Of a stretch of DNA of 64,000 nucleotides, positions 49,925-59,881 are shown one piece after another. The notes below the pieces were generated by a model. The model was not told the DNA's origin, searched no databases, and saw only the letters and a list, made by a program, of their open reading frames with translations. Position 1 is the first letter of the stretch; each line of letters starts with the position of its first letter. Source of the DNA: Methylovirgula sp963708155 (GTDB lineage Bacteria; Pseudomonadota; Alphaproteobacteria; Rhizobiales; Beijerinckiaceae); contig OY970183.1 in assembly GCA_963708155.1 (NCBI GenBank), positions 1,488,001-1,552,000 on the forward strand. The letters run 5' to 3'. Position numbers and translations under genes: made by a program.

Positions 49925-50465
49925 ATGAACGACGGCCCGGTCCACACAATCGAGCTTCTGGGCGGCGCGACGCCGGACCCGGCCCATCAGCATATCTATG
50001 CCGTGCGCCTGCACCCGCTACCGCTCCCTGAGCCAGCGCAATTTCCGCCTTCTGCTCTGCATCTTCTCGGCGATCAGCTTCGCGACGACGATTCCCTTCG
50101 TGATCATGGGCGCGTGGCCGGTCGCCGGCTTCATGGGCATCGATGTGGCGATCTTCTATTTCGCCTTCCGCGCCAATTTCCGCGCCGCCCGCGCCTATGA
50201 GGATGTTGATGTGACGCCGATCGCGCTCTCGCTCGCCAAGGTTTCACCGGAGGGTGCGCGGGCGGAATGGCAATTCAATCCCTTATGGGTCTCTCTGCAC
50301 AAGGAGACACACCGGGAATATGGCGTGCAGAAAGTCGCGCTGGTGTCGCGCGGGCGCAGCATCGAAGTGGGCAATTTCCTCGGCCCGGACGACAAGGCAC
50401 TTTTCGCGCAGGATCTATCGCGCGCTCTGGCCGAAGCGCGCCGCGGCCCGCGCTATTCCGACTGA
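49925..50465 (+). CDS. DUF2244 membrane protein, frameshifted
   Basis: The N-terminal part (MNDGPVHTIELLGGATPDPA, HQHIYAVRLHP) is in one frame. From about 50015 the protein continues in the next: YRSLSQRNFRLLLCIFSAIS, two membrane helices (LLCIFSAISFATTIPFVIMG, GWPVAGFMGIDVAIFYFAFR-like), RAYEDVDVTPIALSLAKVSP, EWQFNPLWVSLHKETHREYG and GRSIEVGNFLGPDDKALF. Deleting one C in CACCCGCTACCGC joins them into about 180 residues. DUF2244 is a membrane family often beside nth and cytochrome oxidase genes; function unknown. Confidence 0.85.
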
Positions 50466-50467
50466 GT

Positions 50468-50740
50468 TCAATAGCTGGGGCAGGCGTAGCTCGGCGGGCT
50501 CGCCAAGATGACGCGCGAGGGCGCCGGACAGTCGATGCCGCACGGGGTGCCGTTGACGTCGCGCACGAGGTCCGAGACCGAATCATAGGTCCCGTCGGGC
50601 TGCTGGTAATGGCTCATCTTCAGGATCAGGCCGGGGCCGGTGACGACGCAGTCCTGCGCGTGGCGGGAATGCGCCAAGGCTGCGCCCGGCGCGGCGGCGA
50701 AAAGCGCGGCGGCGAAGAGGCAACGCGTGAAGCTTTGCAT
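50468..50740 (-). CDS. Small exported hypothetical protein, 90 residues
   Basis: The start follows GGAGATCGCT. A signal peptide (SFTRCLFAAALFAAAPGAAL) ends near ALAHS. The 66-residue mature part (QDCVVTGPGLILKMSHYQQP, VSDLVRDVNGTPCGIDCPAP, SYACPSY) has four cysteines that could form two disulfides in the periplasm. I do not recognise a family. It converges on the DUF2244 gene with 2 bases between stops. Confidence 0.7.
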   Translation of the reverse strand: MQSFTRCLFAAALFAAAPGAALAHSRHAQDCVVTGPGLILKMSHYQQPDGTYDSVSDLVRDVNGTPCGIDCPAPSRVILASPPSYACPSY

Positions 50741-51166
50741 AGCGATCTCCTGGCGAATGAACGTGCCGAGTTTAGTCTTGTCGCGCAGATTCGTTGCCTA
50801 ATAACCAATTATATATGAAGGCGACGAACCAAAAGGGCAACTGAGCGAATAATCCGCGCTTCAAGGCCCTCCCGGCCGTTCCGTAACCACGGTTTCGGTT
50901 GCGCCTTGCGCGGCGCGCGTTCGGCGCGATTTCCGCGCCAGAAACCGGCAGCCACGACCGAGCTTTTCGGCTCCGCAAACCGTCGATTCTCGTAAAATCC
51001 CTGACTTGCGGCGAAAATTCATGTCCTTATATACGGCCCATCTTGCGCGTCCCTGCGGCGCTACCACATTGAGTTCTATCGGGGACCGGGCGGCCTTTAC
51101 CCGTCCGCCCAAATGCCGGATCGCTTCGGGGTCCGGCTGGTCTTGCGGATCGAAAGGAAGAACGAC
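50741..51166. other. Intergenic region upstream of dnaK
   Basis: These 426 bases hold the dnaK heat-shock promoter (listed separately) near 51005-51032 and the small exported protein's promoter region on the other side. No further gene is seen. Confidence 0.55.
51005..51032 (+). promoter_or_regulatory. RpoH-type heat-shock promoter of dnaK
   Basis: CTTGCGG at 51005-51011 and CCTTATAT at 51025-51032 are separated by 13 bases, close to the sigma-32 consensus (CTTGAAA, 13-14 bases, CCCCATNT; alphaproteobacterial forms favour CTTATAT). It lies 134 bases before the dnaK start. An rpoH gene is present at the window's left end. Confidence 0.65.
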
Positions 51167-53075
<1,909 letters not shown>

Positions 53076-53100
53076 TCGGCGTGCGCCGGATCGGACATAG

Positions 53101-53131
53101 AAGGGGCCGGGCGCTTGCGCCTGGCCCTTTT
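53101..53131 (+). terminator. Hairpin terminator between dnaK and dnaJ
   Basis: GGGCCGGGCGC pairs with GCGCCTGGCCC around a 2-base TT loop, with one mismatch, and is followed by TTTT. It lies 25 bases past the dnaK stop and could reduce dnaJ expression relative to dnaK. Confidence 0.7.
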
Positions 53132-53276
53132 GCGTCCGCAGCGCGGTTGGCAAGCCCGGGGACGCTGCTTAAGTGTTGATGCGGCGATTGGCGGCACGGA
53201 CGAAGCCGCGATTTGCGCCGCGAATCGCGTAAGTTACACGAGTAAATGCCGCGGGGGCGGCAGGGACCGATAGGCA

Positions 53277-54410
53277 ATGGGCAAGAACTGCTATTACGAA
53301 ACGCTCGGCGTCACGCGGACGTGCACCGAAGTCGAATTGAAGTCGGCCTTCCGCAAAGCCGCGATGCAATTCCATCCCGACCGCAATCCCGGCGACACGG
53401 CCTGCGAGGTCAAGTTCAAGGAAGTCAACGAGGCCTATCAGTGCCTCTGCGATCCGCAGAAGCGCGCCGCCTATGACCGCTTTGGCCATGCGGCTTTCGA
53501 GCAGGGCGGCGGCGCAACGGCTTCGCCGGCGACGGTTTCGGCGCCTCGATGGCGGATATTTTCGACGATCTCTTCGGCGATGTGATGGGCCGTCGCGGCG
53601 GTCGCGGCAACAGTGGCGCGACGCGCGGCTCGGATCTGCGCTACAATCTCGAAATCACGCTCGAAGAGGCGTTTGCCGGCAAGACGGCCAATCTCACTTT
53701 GCCGACGTCGGTCGCCTGCACAGCCTGTTCCGGTACTGGCGCCAAACCCGGCGCCAAGCCCCGCGCCTGCCCGACCTGCGGGGGTTACGGACGGGTGCGG
53801 GCGCAGCAGGGCTTCTTTTCGATCGAGCGGACCTGCCCGCATTGCCACGGGCAGGGCGAGGTCATCGACAATCCCTGCACGACCTGCTCGGGCAGCGGGC
53901 CGCGTCACGCGCGAGCGCAACCTCGCGGTCAACATTCCGGCGGGCGTCGAGGACGGCACGCGCATTCGCCTCGCGGGCGAAGGCGAGGCCGGCGTGCGCG
54001 GCGGCCCGGCGGGCGATCTCTACATCTTCATCGCCTCGAAGCCGCATCCCTTCTTTCAGCGCGATGGCGCCGATCTCTTCTGCCGGGTGCCGATCTCGAT
54101 GGTGCAGGCGGCGCTCGGCGGCGAGATCGCGGTGCGCACGATCGACGGCGGCGAAACCAAGGTGAAGGTGCCGGAGGGCACGCAATCGGGCAAACAGTTC
54201 AAGGTGCGCGCCAAGGGTATGCCGGTGCTGCGCTCGCGCGACGTGGGCGACCTTTACATTCAGGTCAATGTCGAGACGCCGCAGAGTTTGACCAAGCGCC
54301 AGCGCGAACTGCTGACCGAGTTCGAGGCCCTGTCCTCGAACAGCACACATCCTGAATCGTCCGGCTTCTTCGCCAAGATGAAGGACTTTTTCGAGAATCT
54401 CGGCAATTAG
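53277..54410 (+). CDS. dnaJ: Chaperone DnaJ (Hsp40), two frameshifts
   Basis: The J domain (YYETLGVTRTCTEVELKSAF, with HPD in QFHPDRNPGD at about 34-36) is in the first frame. Near 53516 one base is missing in GGCGGCGGCGCAAC, and the protein continues as NGFAGDGFGASMADIFDDLF. The zinc-finger domain has four CxxCxGxG-type motifs (CTACSGTG, CPTCGGYG, CPHCHGQG, CTTCSGSG). Near 53899 an extra G in AGCGGGCCGC shifts it again; it resumes RVTRERNLAVNIPAGVEDGT and ends MKDFFENLGN at 54410. About 378 residues after repair. DnaJ brings substrates to DnaK and stimulates its ATPase. Both shifts look like errors. Confidence 0.93.
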
Positions 54411-54459
54411 GCCGAAGCGGCCCGCCGCCGCGGCAGGGCCGTTTGTTTGGGGCTTCGGC

Positions 54460-54545
54460 AAATAAAAACCCCGCCGAGCAGGGCTCGCGGGGTTCAAGGT
54501 TGGCGGTGTGGGGGACCAGCACCGCCGTTGAAACCACCGTAAGGC
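54460..54545 (-). ncRNA. Probable trans-acting small RNA (alpha-r8/suhB-like architecture)
   Basis: On the minus strand GGCGGTG and CACCGCC (54502-54526) form a perfect 7-bp hairpin with an 11-base loop CTGGTCCCCCA. A second hairpin (54467-54494, AACCCCGC-CGAGC type) is followed by TTTTTATTT, a strong terminator on that strand. A stem with a C-rich loop just before a terminator is the plan of rhizobial small RNAs such as MmgR/suhB (Rfam RF00519 from memory; not checked). GC content fits the host, unlike the AT-rich gene next door. The 5' end is not defined. It could also be a 3' untranslated end of the gene starting at 55342. Confidence 0.6.
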
Positions 54546-54655
54546 GCGCCGGATAGAATGATGTGCGATGGCGCACATGGGCGGCAGGGCGCCCCTTCTT
54601 TCCTTCCCGGTGGGCTTTGCTGCGCTGGAACTGGAACGCGAGGGTTGGAAGATAT

Positions 54656-55342
54656 TTAATGCCGATCTCTGGGGCAGTCTGCAAAAGGCTGTTTGAGAGA
54701 TTCTTGAAATTTCGAGGGGTCGGACACGGCAGTTATTTGCGCATTTTCTATGAAAAGTTTTTGGGCCAGATAAAGGGGCGTGCTTCCGGAGAATACCATG
54801 TAGAAACTCCTATCCGGGCTTATGGAAGGAGTGGTCATCGTCATGGCGAGTGAATTTGGTTTTCTGTTTGCCTGAACGGACATAAGCAAGCCGACATTTC
54901 CGCTAAATGGTGTCAGGTCCGTTCGCAGCGGAGGGCCAAACCAATATTTCACATCTTCATAGTTTGACCCTAGGAGAGCCCCGACGCTTTGACCATCGGT
55001 CGCATAATTCAGGACACCAAATTCGACCACCATCCCATATTTATTAGCGGCAATCTTTGACCCAGTTACACAAATATATTTATTTGGTTTTGAGGCATGA
55101 TTGGTTTCGATTGATTGACCGACCTTATCCCAAATCCTATCCAGAATTTGGTCTGTGCCGCGAAGTTCAATAAAATTGGAGCTGGCAGTAATGATGCCGA
55201 CTAAAACAAACGCCGCGGCCCATACTTTATGCGCTCTACCTGTCAGGGATGGAGCCTTAATAGAGACCCAGGCCCCCATTATCGCGAGCGCGATAGGGCC
55301 CAATGCAGCTATAATCTGGAAAAGCATCCCAAATCTTAGCAC
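54656..55342 (-). CDS. AT-rich hypothetical membrane protein
   Basis: The 228-residue protein has two N-terminal hydrophobic segments (LFQIIAALGPIALAIMGAWV; VWAAAFVLVGIITASSNFIE) then a soluble domain of some 160 residues (VGQSIETNHASKPNKYICVT, LLGSNYEDVKYWFGPPLR, MVFSGSTPLYLAQKLFIENA). I recognise no family. The DNA is visibly poorer in G+C than all around it (55081-55140: 23 G or C of 60), which suggests recent acquisition. It breaks the usual dnaJ-pmtA contact and is on the opposite strand. No ribosome-binding site is obvious before the start; MLFQII a few codons later is another possible start. Confidence 0.65.
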   Translation of the reverse strand: MLRFGMLFQIIAALGPIALAIMGAWVSIKAPSLTGRAHKVWAAAFVLVGIITASSNFIELRGTDQILDRIWDKVGQSIETNHASKPNKYICVTGSKIAANKYGMVVEFGVLNYATDGQSVGALLGSNYEDVKYWFGPPLRTDLTPFSGNVGLLMSVQANRKPNSLAMTMTTPSISPDRSFYMVFSGSTPLYLAQKLFIENAQITAVSDPSKFQESLKQPFADCPRDRH

Positions 55343-55471
55343 ATTTTAGTCGCCCCCCGCCTGACTAAGCGCCCTCCTAGCCTTTGCACCAAAAGACCGC
55401 TCCTTTGCTTGACGCTGGCGGCGCTCTCGGCGAATTTGCGCCGCGATAGAACTCTCGCCTCCGAGGCCCCC

Positions 55472-56086
55472 TTGAGCCATCCTGTCACCGACGCGCCGAA
55501 GCCGCAGAGCCGCCGGGCCGATGCGGCGCAATTCCTGCGCACCTGGGCGAGCAATCCGCTGCTGCTCGGCGCCGTGACGCCCTCCGGCCCGGCGCTGGCC
55601 GCGGCGATGGCAAAGGAGATCGATCCGGCGCAGCCGGGCCCGGTCGTCGAACTCGGCCCCGGAACCGGGGTGATGACGCAGGCGCTGCTGGCGCGCGGCA
55701 TTGCGCTGGAGCGTCTGTTCCTCATCGAATATGAGCCGGGCTTCTGCGAATTGCTGCGGGCGCGCTTTCCCGGCGTCACGGTGATCCAGGGCGATGCCTA
55801 TGATTTGCGCGGCACTCTGGGCGCGCGGCTTGCCGCGCCGCCGATCGCGGTGATTTCCAGCCTGCCGCTCATCACGCGGCCCGAGGCGCAGCGCGCCGCG
55901 CTGCTGGCGGAAGCCTTTCGCCTGATGGTGCCGGGCGGCCCCTTCGTGCAATTCTCCTACAGCCTGTTCTCGCCGGCGCCGCGCAAACTGCTGCCGCCGC
56001 ATACTCTCAAGACATCGCCGTGGGTCTGGCGCAATGTGCCGCCGGCGCGGGTGTGGGTCTATCGCGCCGCTGGAGCCGCCGCATGA
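55472..56086 (+). CDS. pmtA: Phospholipid N-methyltransferase-like SAM methyltransferase (PmtA type)
   Basis: A start at TTG 55472 (LSHPVTDAPKPQSRRADAAQ) has CGAGG before it; an earlier TTG at 55409 gives a longer form. The protein of about 204 residues shows the SAM-binding motif VVELGPGTGVMTQALLARGI, the acidic post-motif LIEYEPGFCELL, then SSLPLITRPEAQRAALLAEA and PGGPFVQFSYSLFSPAPRKL, typical of PmtA, which methylates phosphatidylethanolamine towards phosphatidylcholine. An rRNA dimethylase-like role is an alternative. It overlaps pyrF by 4 bases and follows dnaJ in the wider order, as in rhizobia. Confidence 0.85.
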   Translation: MSHPVTDAPKPQSRRADAAQFLRTWASNPLLLGAVTPSGPALAAAMAKEIDPAQPGPVVELGPGTGVMTQALLARGIALERLFLIEYEPGFCELLRARFPGVTVIQGDAYDLRGTLGARLAAPPIAVISSLPLITRPEAQRAALLAEAFRLMVPGGPFVQFSYSLFSPAPRKLLPPHTLKTSPWVWRNVPPARVWVYRAAGAAA

Positions 56087-56802
56087 GTGCCGTCAAGCCT
56101 TCGGACCGGCTGATCGTCGCGCTCGATTTTTCCGACGTCGCGCAGGCGCGCGCGCTGGTCGCGACGCTGGGCGACAGTGTCTCGTTCTACAAGATCGGCA
56201 TGGAGCTCGCCTATGGCGGCGACTCCGCTGATAACGGCTTCGCCCTCGCCGACGAGCTGCGCGCGAAGGGCAAGAAAATCTTTCTCGATCTCAAACTGCA
56301 CGACATTCCCAATACGGTGCAGCGCGCGACGGCGCAGATCGCGCGCAGGGGGGTCGATTTTCTCACGGTCCATGCTTTTCCGCAGACGATGGCGGCAGCC
56401 AAGGCGGGTGCTGCGGGCAGCCATCTCAAGCTGCTCGCCGTGACCGTGCTGACCTCCTATGACGACGACGATCTGGCGGCGGCCGGATATCGTTTCCCGG
56501 TTCGCGATCTCGTGCCGCATCGCGCCCAGCAGGCCGTCGCGCTCGGCATTGACGGACTGGTTGCGGCCGCCTCTGAGGCGGCGGAATTGCGCCGCGCGCT
56601 TGGGCCGGAGATCATTCTTGTGACGCCAGGCATCCGCCCGGCCGGCGGCGCAGCCGGGGACCAAAAGCGCGTCGCGACGCCCGCAGCGGCGATCGCGGCG
56701 GGGGCGGATTATCTGGTGGTGGGGCGGCCGATCACCGAGGCGGCCGATCCGCGCGCCGCAGCCGAGGCGATCCAGCACGAAATCGCCACGGCGCGGGGAT
56801 AA
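56083..56802 (+). CDS. pyrF: Orotidine 5'-phosphate decarboxylase
   Basis: The 239-residue enzyme turns OMP into UMP, the last step of pyrimidine synthesis. The catalytic D-x-K-x-x-D is D69-L-K71-L-H-D74 in FLDLKLHDIPNTV. LIVALDFSD at the start and VTPGIRP and DYLVVGRPITEAADP near the end are family motifs. ATG overlaps the TGA of pmtA, so translation is coupled. Confidence 0.97.
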   Translation: MSAVKPSDRLIVALDFSDVAQARALVATLGDSVSFYKIGMELAYGGDSADNGFALADELRAKGKKIFLDLKLHDIPNTVQRATAQIARRGVDFLTVHAFPQTMAAAKAGAAGSHLKLLAVTVLTSYDDDDLAAAGYRFPVRDLVPHRAQQAVALGIDGLVAAASEAAELRRALGPEIILVTPGIRPAGGAAGDQKRVATPAAAIAAGADYLVVGRPITEAADPRAAAEAIQHEIATARG

Positions 56803-57053
56803 TGGCTACGCGGGACGCTACGCAGAACTGGAACGCGACTGCAACTCAAACGCAACGCCGCATTACGTGACCGAAGGGGAGCACAAGCGAACGTACATCC
56901 GGCTCGCCTGCCCGGCGCTCTGCCGGAATGCTTCCCTGGTCGAGCGAAACCTATCCCGGCTCTATGACCCGCCCGTGACAGGGTCGGTCGGGGGGCTGAA
57001 CTTTTCATTCCGCCGCGCCCGCCGTATAGACAGCCGGCTTACGGGAGATGTTC

Positions 57054-57863
57054 ATGAGCGATATGCGGCTCATCGTAGCCGGTGCGGCTGGCCGCATGGG
57101 TTGTGCGGTGATCGAACTGATTGCCCGGACACCGGGCGTCAGCCTTGCCGCCGCGCTTGAAGGGCCGAAAAGCCCGGCGCTGGGGCAGGACGCGGGCATC
57201 TATGCCGGTGCCGGGGAACTCGGCGTCCCGATTTCGAGCGATGCCCTGACCGCCGCGCTCGATGCTGACGGCATTATCGACTTCTCGACGCCTCATGCGA
57301 GCGTCGAACTCGCCGCTCTCGCCGCGCAGGCGCGCATCGTCCATGTGATCGGCACCACCGGGCTCTCGGCCGGCGATCGGGAGAAGATCGCGGCAGCGGC
57401 AAATCACGCGGCCATTGTCCAATCGGGCAATATGAGTCTCGGCGTCAATTTGCTAGCCAGCCTCGTCGAGAAGGTCGCGCAGGCGCTCGGCCCCGAATTC
57501 GATATCGAAATCGTTGAGATGCACCATCGTATGAAAGTCGATGCGCCCTCCGGCACCGCTTTGCTGCTCGGAGAGGCGGCGGCCCGCGGCCGCGCCGTTT
57601 CCCTCGCCGAACAATCGGTGCGCAGCCGCGACGGCCACACCGGCGCGCGGGCTGAGGGCGCCATCGGCTTTGCGACCTTGCGCGGTGGCACCGTCGTTGG
57701 CGATCATTCGGTGATCTTCGCCGGACCCGGCGAGCGGCTGGAGCTGACCCACAAGGCCGAGGATCGAACCATTTTCGCGCGCGGCGCGTTGCGCGCGGCG
57801 CTCTGGGCGCGCGGGCGCAAGCCCGGACTTTACACGATGATCGATGTGCTCGGCCTGAAATAG
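57054..57863 (+). CDS. dapB: 4-hydroxy-tetrahydrodipicolinate reductase
   Basis: The start at 57054 is preferred over an ATG two codons earlier because it has GGGAG at proper distance. The 269-residue enzyme has the NAD(P)H motif GAAGRMG (10-16) and the catalytic box EMHHRMKVDAPSGTAL with His157, His158 and Lys161. Family length and GVNLLA and RGGTVVGDHSVIFAG also fit. It acts in lysine and meso-diaminopimelate synthesis. gpmA follows 8 bases later. Confidence 0.97.
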   Translation: MSDMRLIVAGAAGRMGCAVIELIARTPGVSLAAALEGPKSPALGQDAGIYAGAGELGVPISSDALTAALDADGIIDFSTPHASVELAALAAQARIVHVIGTTGLSAGDREKIAAAANHAAIVQSGNMSLGVNLLASLVEKVAQALGPEFDIEIVEMHHRMKVDAPSGTALLLGEAAARGRAVSLAEQSVRSRDGHTGARAEGAIGFATLRGGTVVGDHSVIFAGPGERLELTHKAEDRTIFARGALRAALWARGRKPGLYTMIDVLGLK

Positions 57864-57871
57864 GAATGTCC

Positions 57872-58498
57872 ATGCAACGGCTTCTCGTTCTCGTGCGGCA
57901 CGGCCAGAGCGAATGGAATCTCAAAAACCTCTTCACAGGCTGGAAAGATCCCGGCCTGACGGAGCTTGGCGTTGCCGAGGCGCGCGGCGCCGGCCGGGTG
58001 CTGAAGGCGGCGGGTCTGGACTTCGACACGGCCTATACGTCCGAGCTTGGCCGCGCCCAGAGAACCCTGGCGCTGATCCTCGATGAACTCGGCGCGCCCC
58101 ATCTGCCGACGATCCGCGATATCGCTCTGAACGAGCGCGACTATGGCGAACTGTCCGGCCTCAACAAGGACGAGGCGCGGGCGAAATGGGGCGAAGAGCA
58201 GGTGCGCCTGTGGCGGCGCTCTTACGATGTGCCGCCGCCCGGCGGCGAGAGCCTTAAGGATACGATCGCGCGCGTGCTCCCCTATTATTGTCAGGAGATC
58301 CTGCCGCGGGTGATGCGGGGCGAACGCACGATCGTCGTCGCGCATGGCAATTCGCTGCGCGCGCTCGTGATGGTGCTCGACAAACTGACGCGCGACACGA
58401 TTCTCGGTGCCGAAATCAACACCGGCGCGGCGCTGGTTTATCATCTCAAGCCGGATTCAACCGTGGAATCCAAAGCGATTCTGCCACCGCAGCTCTGA
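57872..58498 (+). CDS. gpmA: 2,3-bisphosphoglycerate-dependent phosphoglycerate mutase
   Basis: Start at 57872 (MQRLLVLVRHGQSEWN) is preferred because TAGGA lies 6 bases upstream; the ATG at 57866 would be too close to it. The phosphohistidine is His10 in VRHGQSEW, and the second catalytic region is RTIVVAHGNSLRALVM. YGELSGLNKDEARAKWGEEQ and PGGESLKDTIARVLPYY are dPGM motifs. It interconverts 2- and 3-phosphoglycerate in glycolysis. The dapB-gpmA link is common in rhizobia. Confidence 0.95.
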   Translation: MQRLLVLVRHGQSEWNLKNLFTGWKDPGLTELGVAEARGAGRVLKAAGLDFDTAYTSELGRAQRTLALILDELGAPHLPTIRDIALNERDYGELSGLNKDEARAKWGEEQVRLWRRSYDVPPPGGESLKDTIARVLPYYCQEILPRVMRGERTIVVAHGNSLRALVMVLDKLTRDTILGAEINTGAALVYHLKPDSTVESKAILPPQL

Positions 58499-58580
58499 GA
58501 TTGCGTATGTTCCCGGATTGCACGCGCTGCCGCCTGTCCTAAGGTTGCCTGCGACCCGCGCGCTTGTTCGAGCGAATATC

Positions 58581-58952
58581 ATGCTGAAATTCACCAGCGG
58601 CCACGAATGGCTCAAGCTCGATGGCGATGTCGCCATCGTCGGCATCACCCGTCATGCCGCCGGACAGATCGGCGATCTCGTCTTTGTCGAACTGCCCAAG
58701 ATCGGCGCGAACCTGAAGACGGGCGACCGCGCCGCCATTCTCGAATCGATCAAGGCGACCGCCGACATCCGCGCCCCGGTCGCCGGCGAGGTCATCGAAA
58801 TCAACGCGGATGTCATTGCCCATCCGCCGCGTGTCGGGGCCGATCCGCAAGGCGCCGGCTGGCTCTACCGCTTGCGCGTCGACGATGTGGCGGAGGCGGA
58901 CGCGCTGATGGACGAAGCCGCCTATCGGCGTTTTCTCGGCACGGCCGCCTGA
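58581..58952 (+). CDS. gcvH: Glycine cleavage system H protein (GcvH)-like lipoyl carrier
   Basis: The 123-residue protein has the biotinyl/lipoyl fold (FTSGHEWLKLDGDVAIVGIT, HAAGQIGDLVFVELPKIG). The lipoylation site is Lys58 in LESIKATADIRAPVAGEVIE. GAGWLYRLRVDDVAEADALM ends the fold. GcvH carries the aminomethyl group between GcvP and GcvT. Neither gcvT nor gcvP is near, so the partner genes are elsewhere or this acts as a free-standing lipoyl carrier. It is close to gpmA and alkB but the upstream 80 bases could hold a promoter. Confidence 0.9.
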   Translation: MLKFTSGHEWLKLDGDVAIVGITRHAAGQIGDLVFVELPKIGANLKTGDRAAILESIKATADIRAPVAGEVIEINADVIAHPPRVGADPQGAGWLYRLRVDDVAEADALMDEAAYRRFLGTAA

Positions 58953-58957
58953 CGCCG

Positions 58958-59593
58958 ATGAGGCTTTTCAACGGAGCACGCGAGACCTTCGCAGACGGGC
59001 TTATCTATGCACCCGGCTATCTCGACCGCGCGGCGCAGCAGGCTTTGCTTGGTGAGATCGAGGCGGCGATCGAATCGGCGCCGCTGTTCCAGCCGCGGAT
59101 GCCGCGCACCGGCAAGCCTTTTTCGGTGAGGATGACGAATTGCGGAGCGCTGGGCTGGGTTTCGGATCAGGAGCGCGGCTACCGTTATCAGGCAGAACAT
59201 CCGCAAACCGGACGCCCGTGGCCGCCGATCCCCGCGCTGGCGCTGCGCGCCTGGCAGGAGTTGGGCGGCTATCCGCACGCCCCCGAAGCCTGCCTCGTCA
59301 ACCTCTATGATCCCGAGGCCCGCATGGGCCTGCATCAGGATCGCGACGAGGCGGATTTGATGGCGCCGGTCGTCTCCTTGTCGCTGGGAGCGTCCTGCAT
59401 CTTCCGCTGGGGGCCGACGCGCAGCGGCAAGACACGATCATTGGAGCTTGCGTCGGGAGATGCTTTGGTCCTAGCGGGGCCGGCGCGTCTCGCCTATCAC
59501 GGCGTCGCGCGCATCCTGCCCGGCACGTCCGATTTGCTTGGAGGCTGCCGCGTCAATCTCACGCTTCGGCGGGTGACGCAGCCTCAAACGTAA
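58958..59593 (+). CDS. alkB: Alpha-ketoglutarate-dependent DNA repair dioxygenase AlkB
   Basis: The 211-residue enzyme has the Fe(II)-binding HxD...H motif: His126 and Asp128 in MGLHQDRDEADL, and His181 in AYHGVARI. The 2-oxoglutarate-binding arginines fit R198 and R204 in CRVNLTLRR. It removes methyl groups from 1-methyladenine and 3-methylcytosine by oxidation. It starts 6 bases after the gcvH stop, so it is likely co-transcribed. The Shine-Dalgarno is weak. Confidence 0.94.
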   Translation: MRLFNGARETFADGLIYAPGYLDRAAQQALLGEIEAAIESAPLFQPRMPRTGKPFSVRMTNCGALGWVSDQERGYRYQAEHPQTGRPWPPIPALALRAWQELGGYPHAPEACLVNLYDPEARMGLHQDRDEADLMAPVVSLSLGASCIFRWGPTRSGKTRSLELASGDALVLAGPARLAYHGVARILPGTSDLLGGCRVNLTLRRVTQPQT

Positions 59594-59598
59594 TTTCG

Positions 59599-59636
59599 GC
59601 GCGGCGCGATCCGGCCCTACACAGATCGCGCCGCGC
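59599..59636. repeat. 13-bp inverted repeat after alkB
   Basis: GCGCGGCGCGATC and GATCGCGCCGCGC are perfect inverted repeats with a 12-base loop. No T-run follows on either strand. It lies between the convergent alkB and small membrane protein genes and may act as a transcript end. Confidence 0.5.
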
Positions 59637-59656
59637 GGCATTCCATAACGCCAACC

Positions 59657-59743
59657 TCAATGATGCAGGAACAGCGCGAGAAGAATGATGATCGGGATCG
59701 GAATACCGATCAGCCAGAGAAGCAATCCTTTTCCGAGACCCAT
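59657..59743 (-). CDS. 28-residue hydrophobic membrane peptide
   Basis: MGLGKGLLLWLIGIPIPIII then LLALFLHH is one membrane helix with a strong AAAGGAGGACAG ribosome-binding site placed well before the ATG. That and the lack of other explanation support a real tiny gene. Similar GLGKGLLLWLIGIPIPII peptides occur, from memory, in other Alphaproteobacteria. The function is unknown. Confidence 0.7.
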   Translation of the reverse strand: MGLGKGLLLWLIGIPIPIIILLALFLHH

Positions 59744-59881
59744 AATCTGTCCTCCTTTTGAAGGTGCGGGATCAACGGAATCGGAGCTTTTCGGTTCCGT
59801 GCCGAAGCTCACAACCTTCAACGGAACTTTTGCGCCGAGCACGCGTTTTTGGGGTCCGCTGCCGCTAACCCGCGTGACGCC

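Noticed and set aside
54467..54494. The hairpin after dnaJ as the dnaJ terminator
   Set aside because: The T-run is on the minus-strand side. On the plus strand the hairpin is followed by CAAGG, so it does not suit dnaJ.
56803..57053. A small gene between pyrF and dapB
   Set aside because: The open frames are short, lack a ribosome-binding site and overlap the dapB start in another frame. Only the dapB leader is supported.
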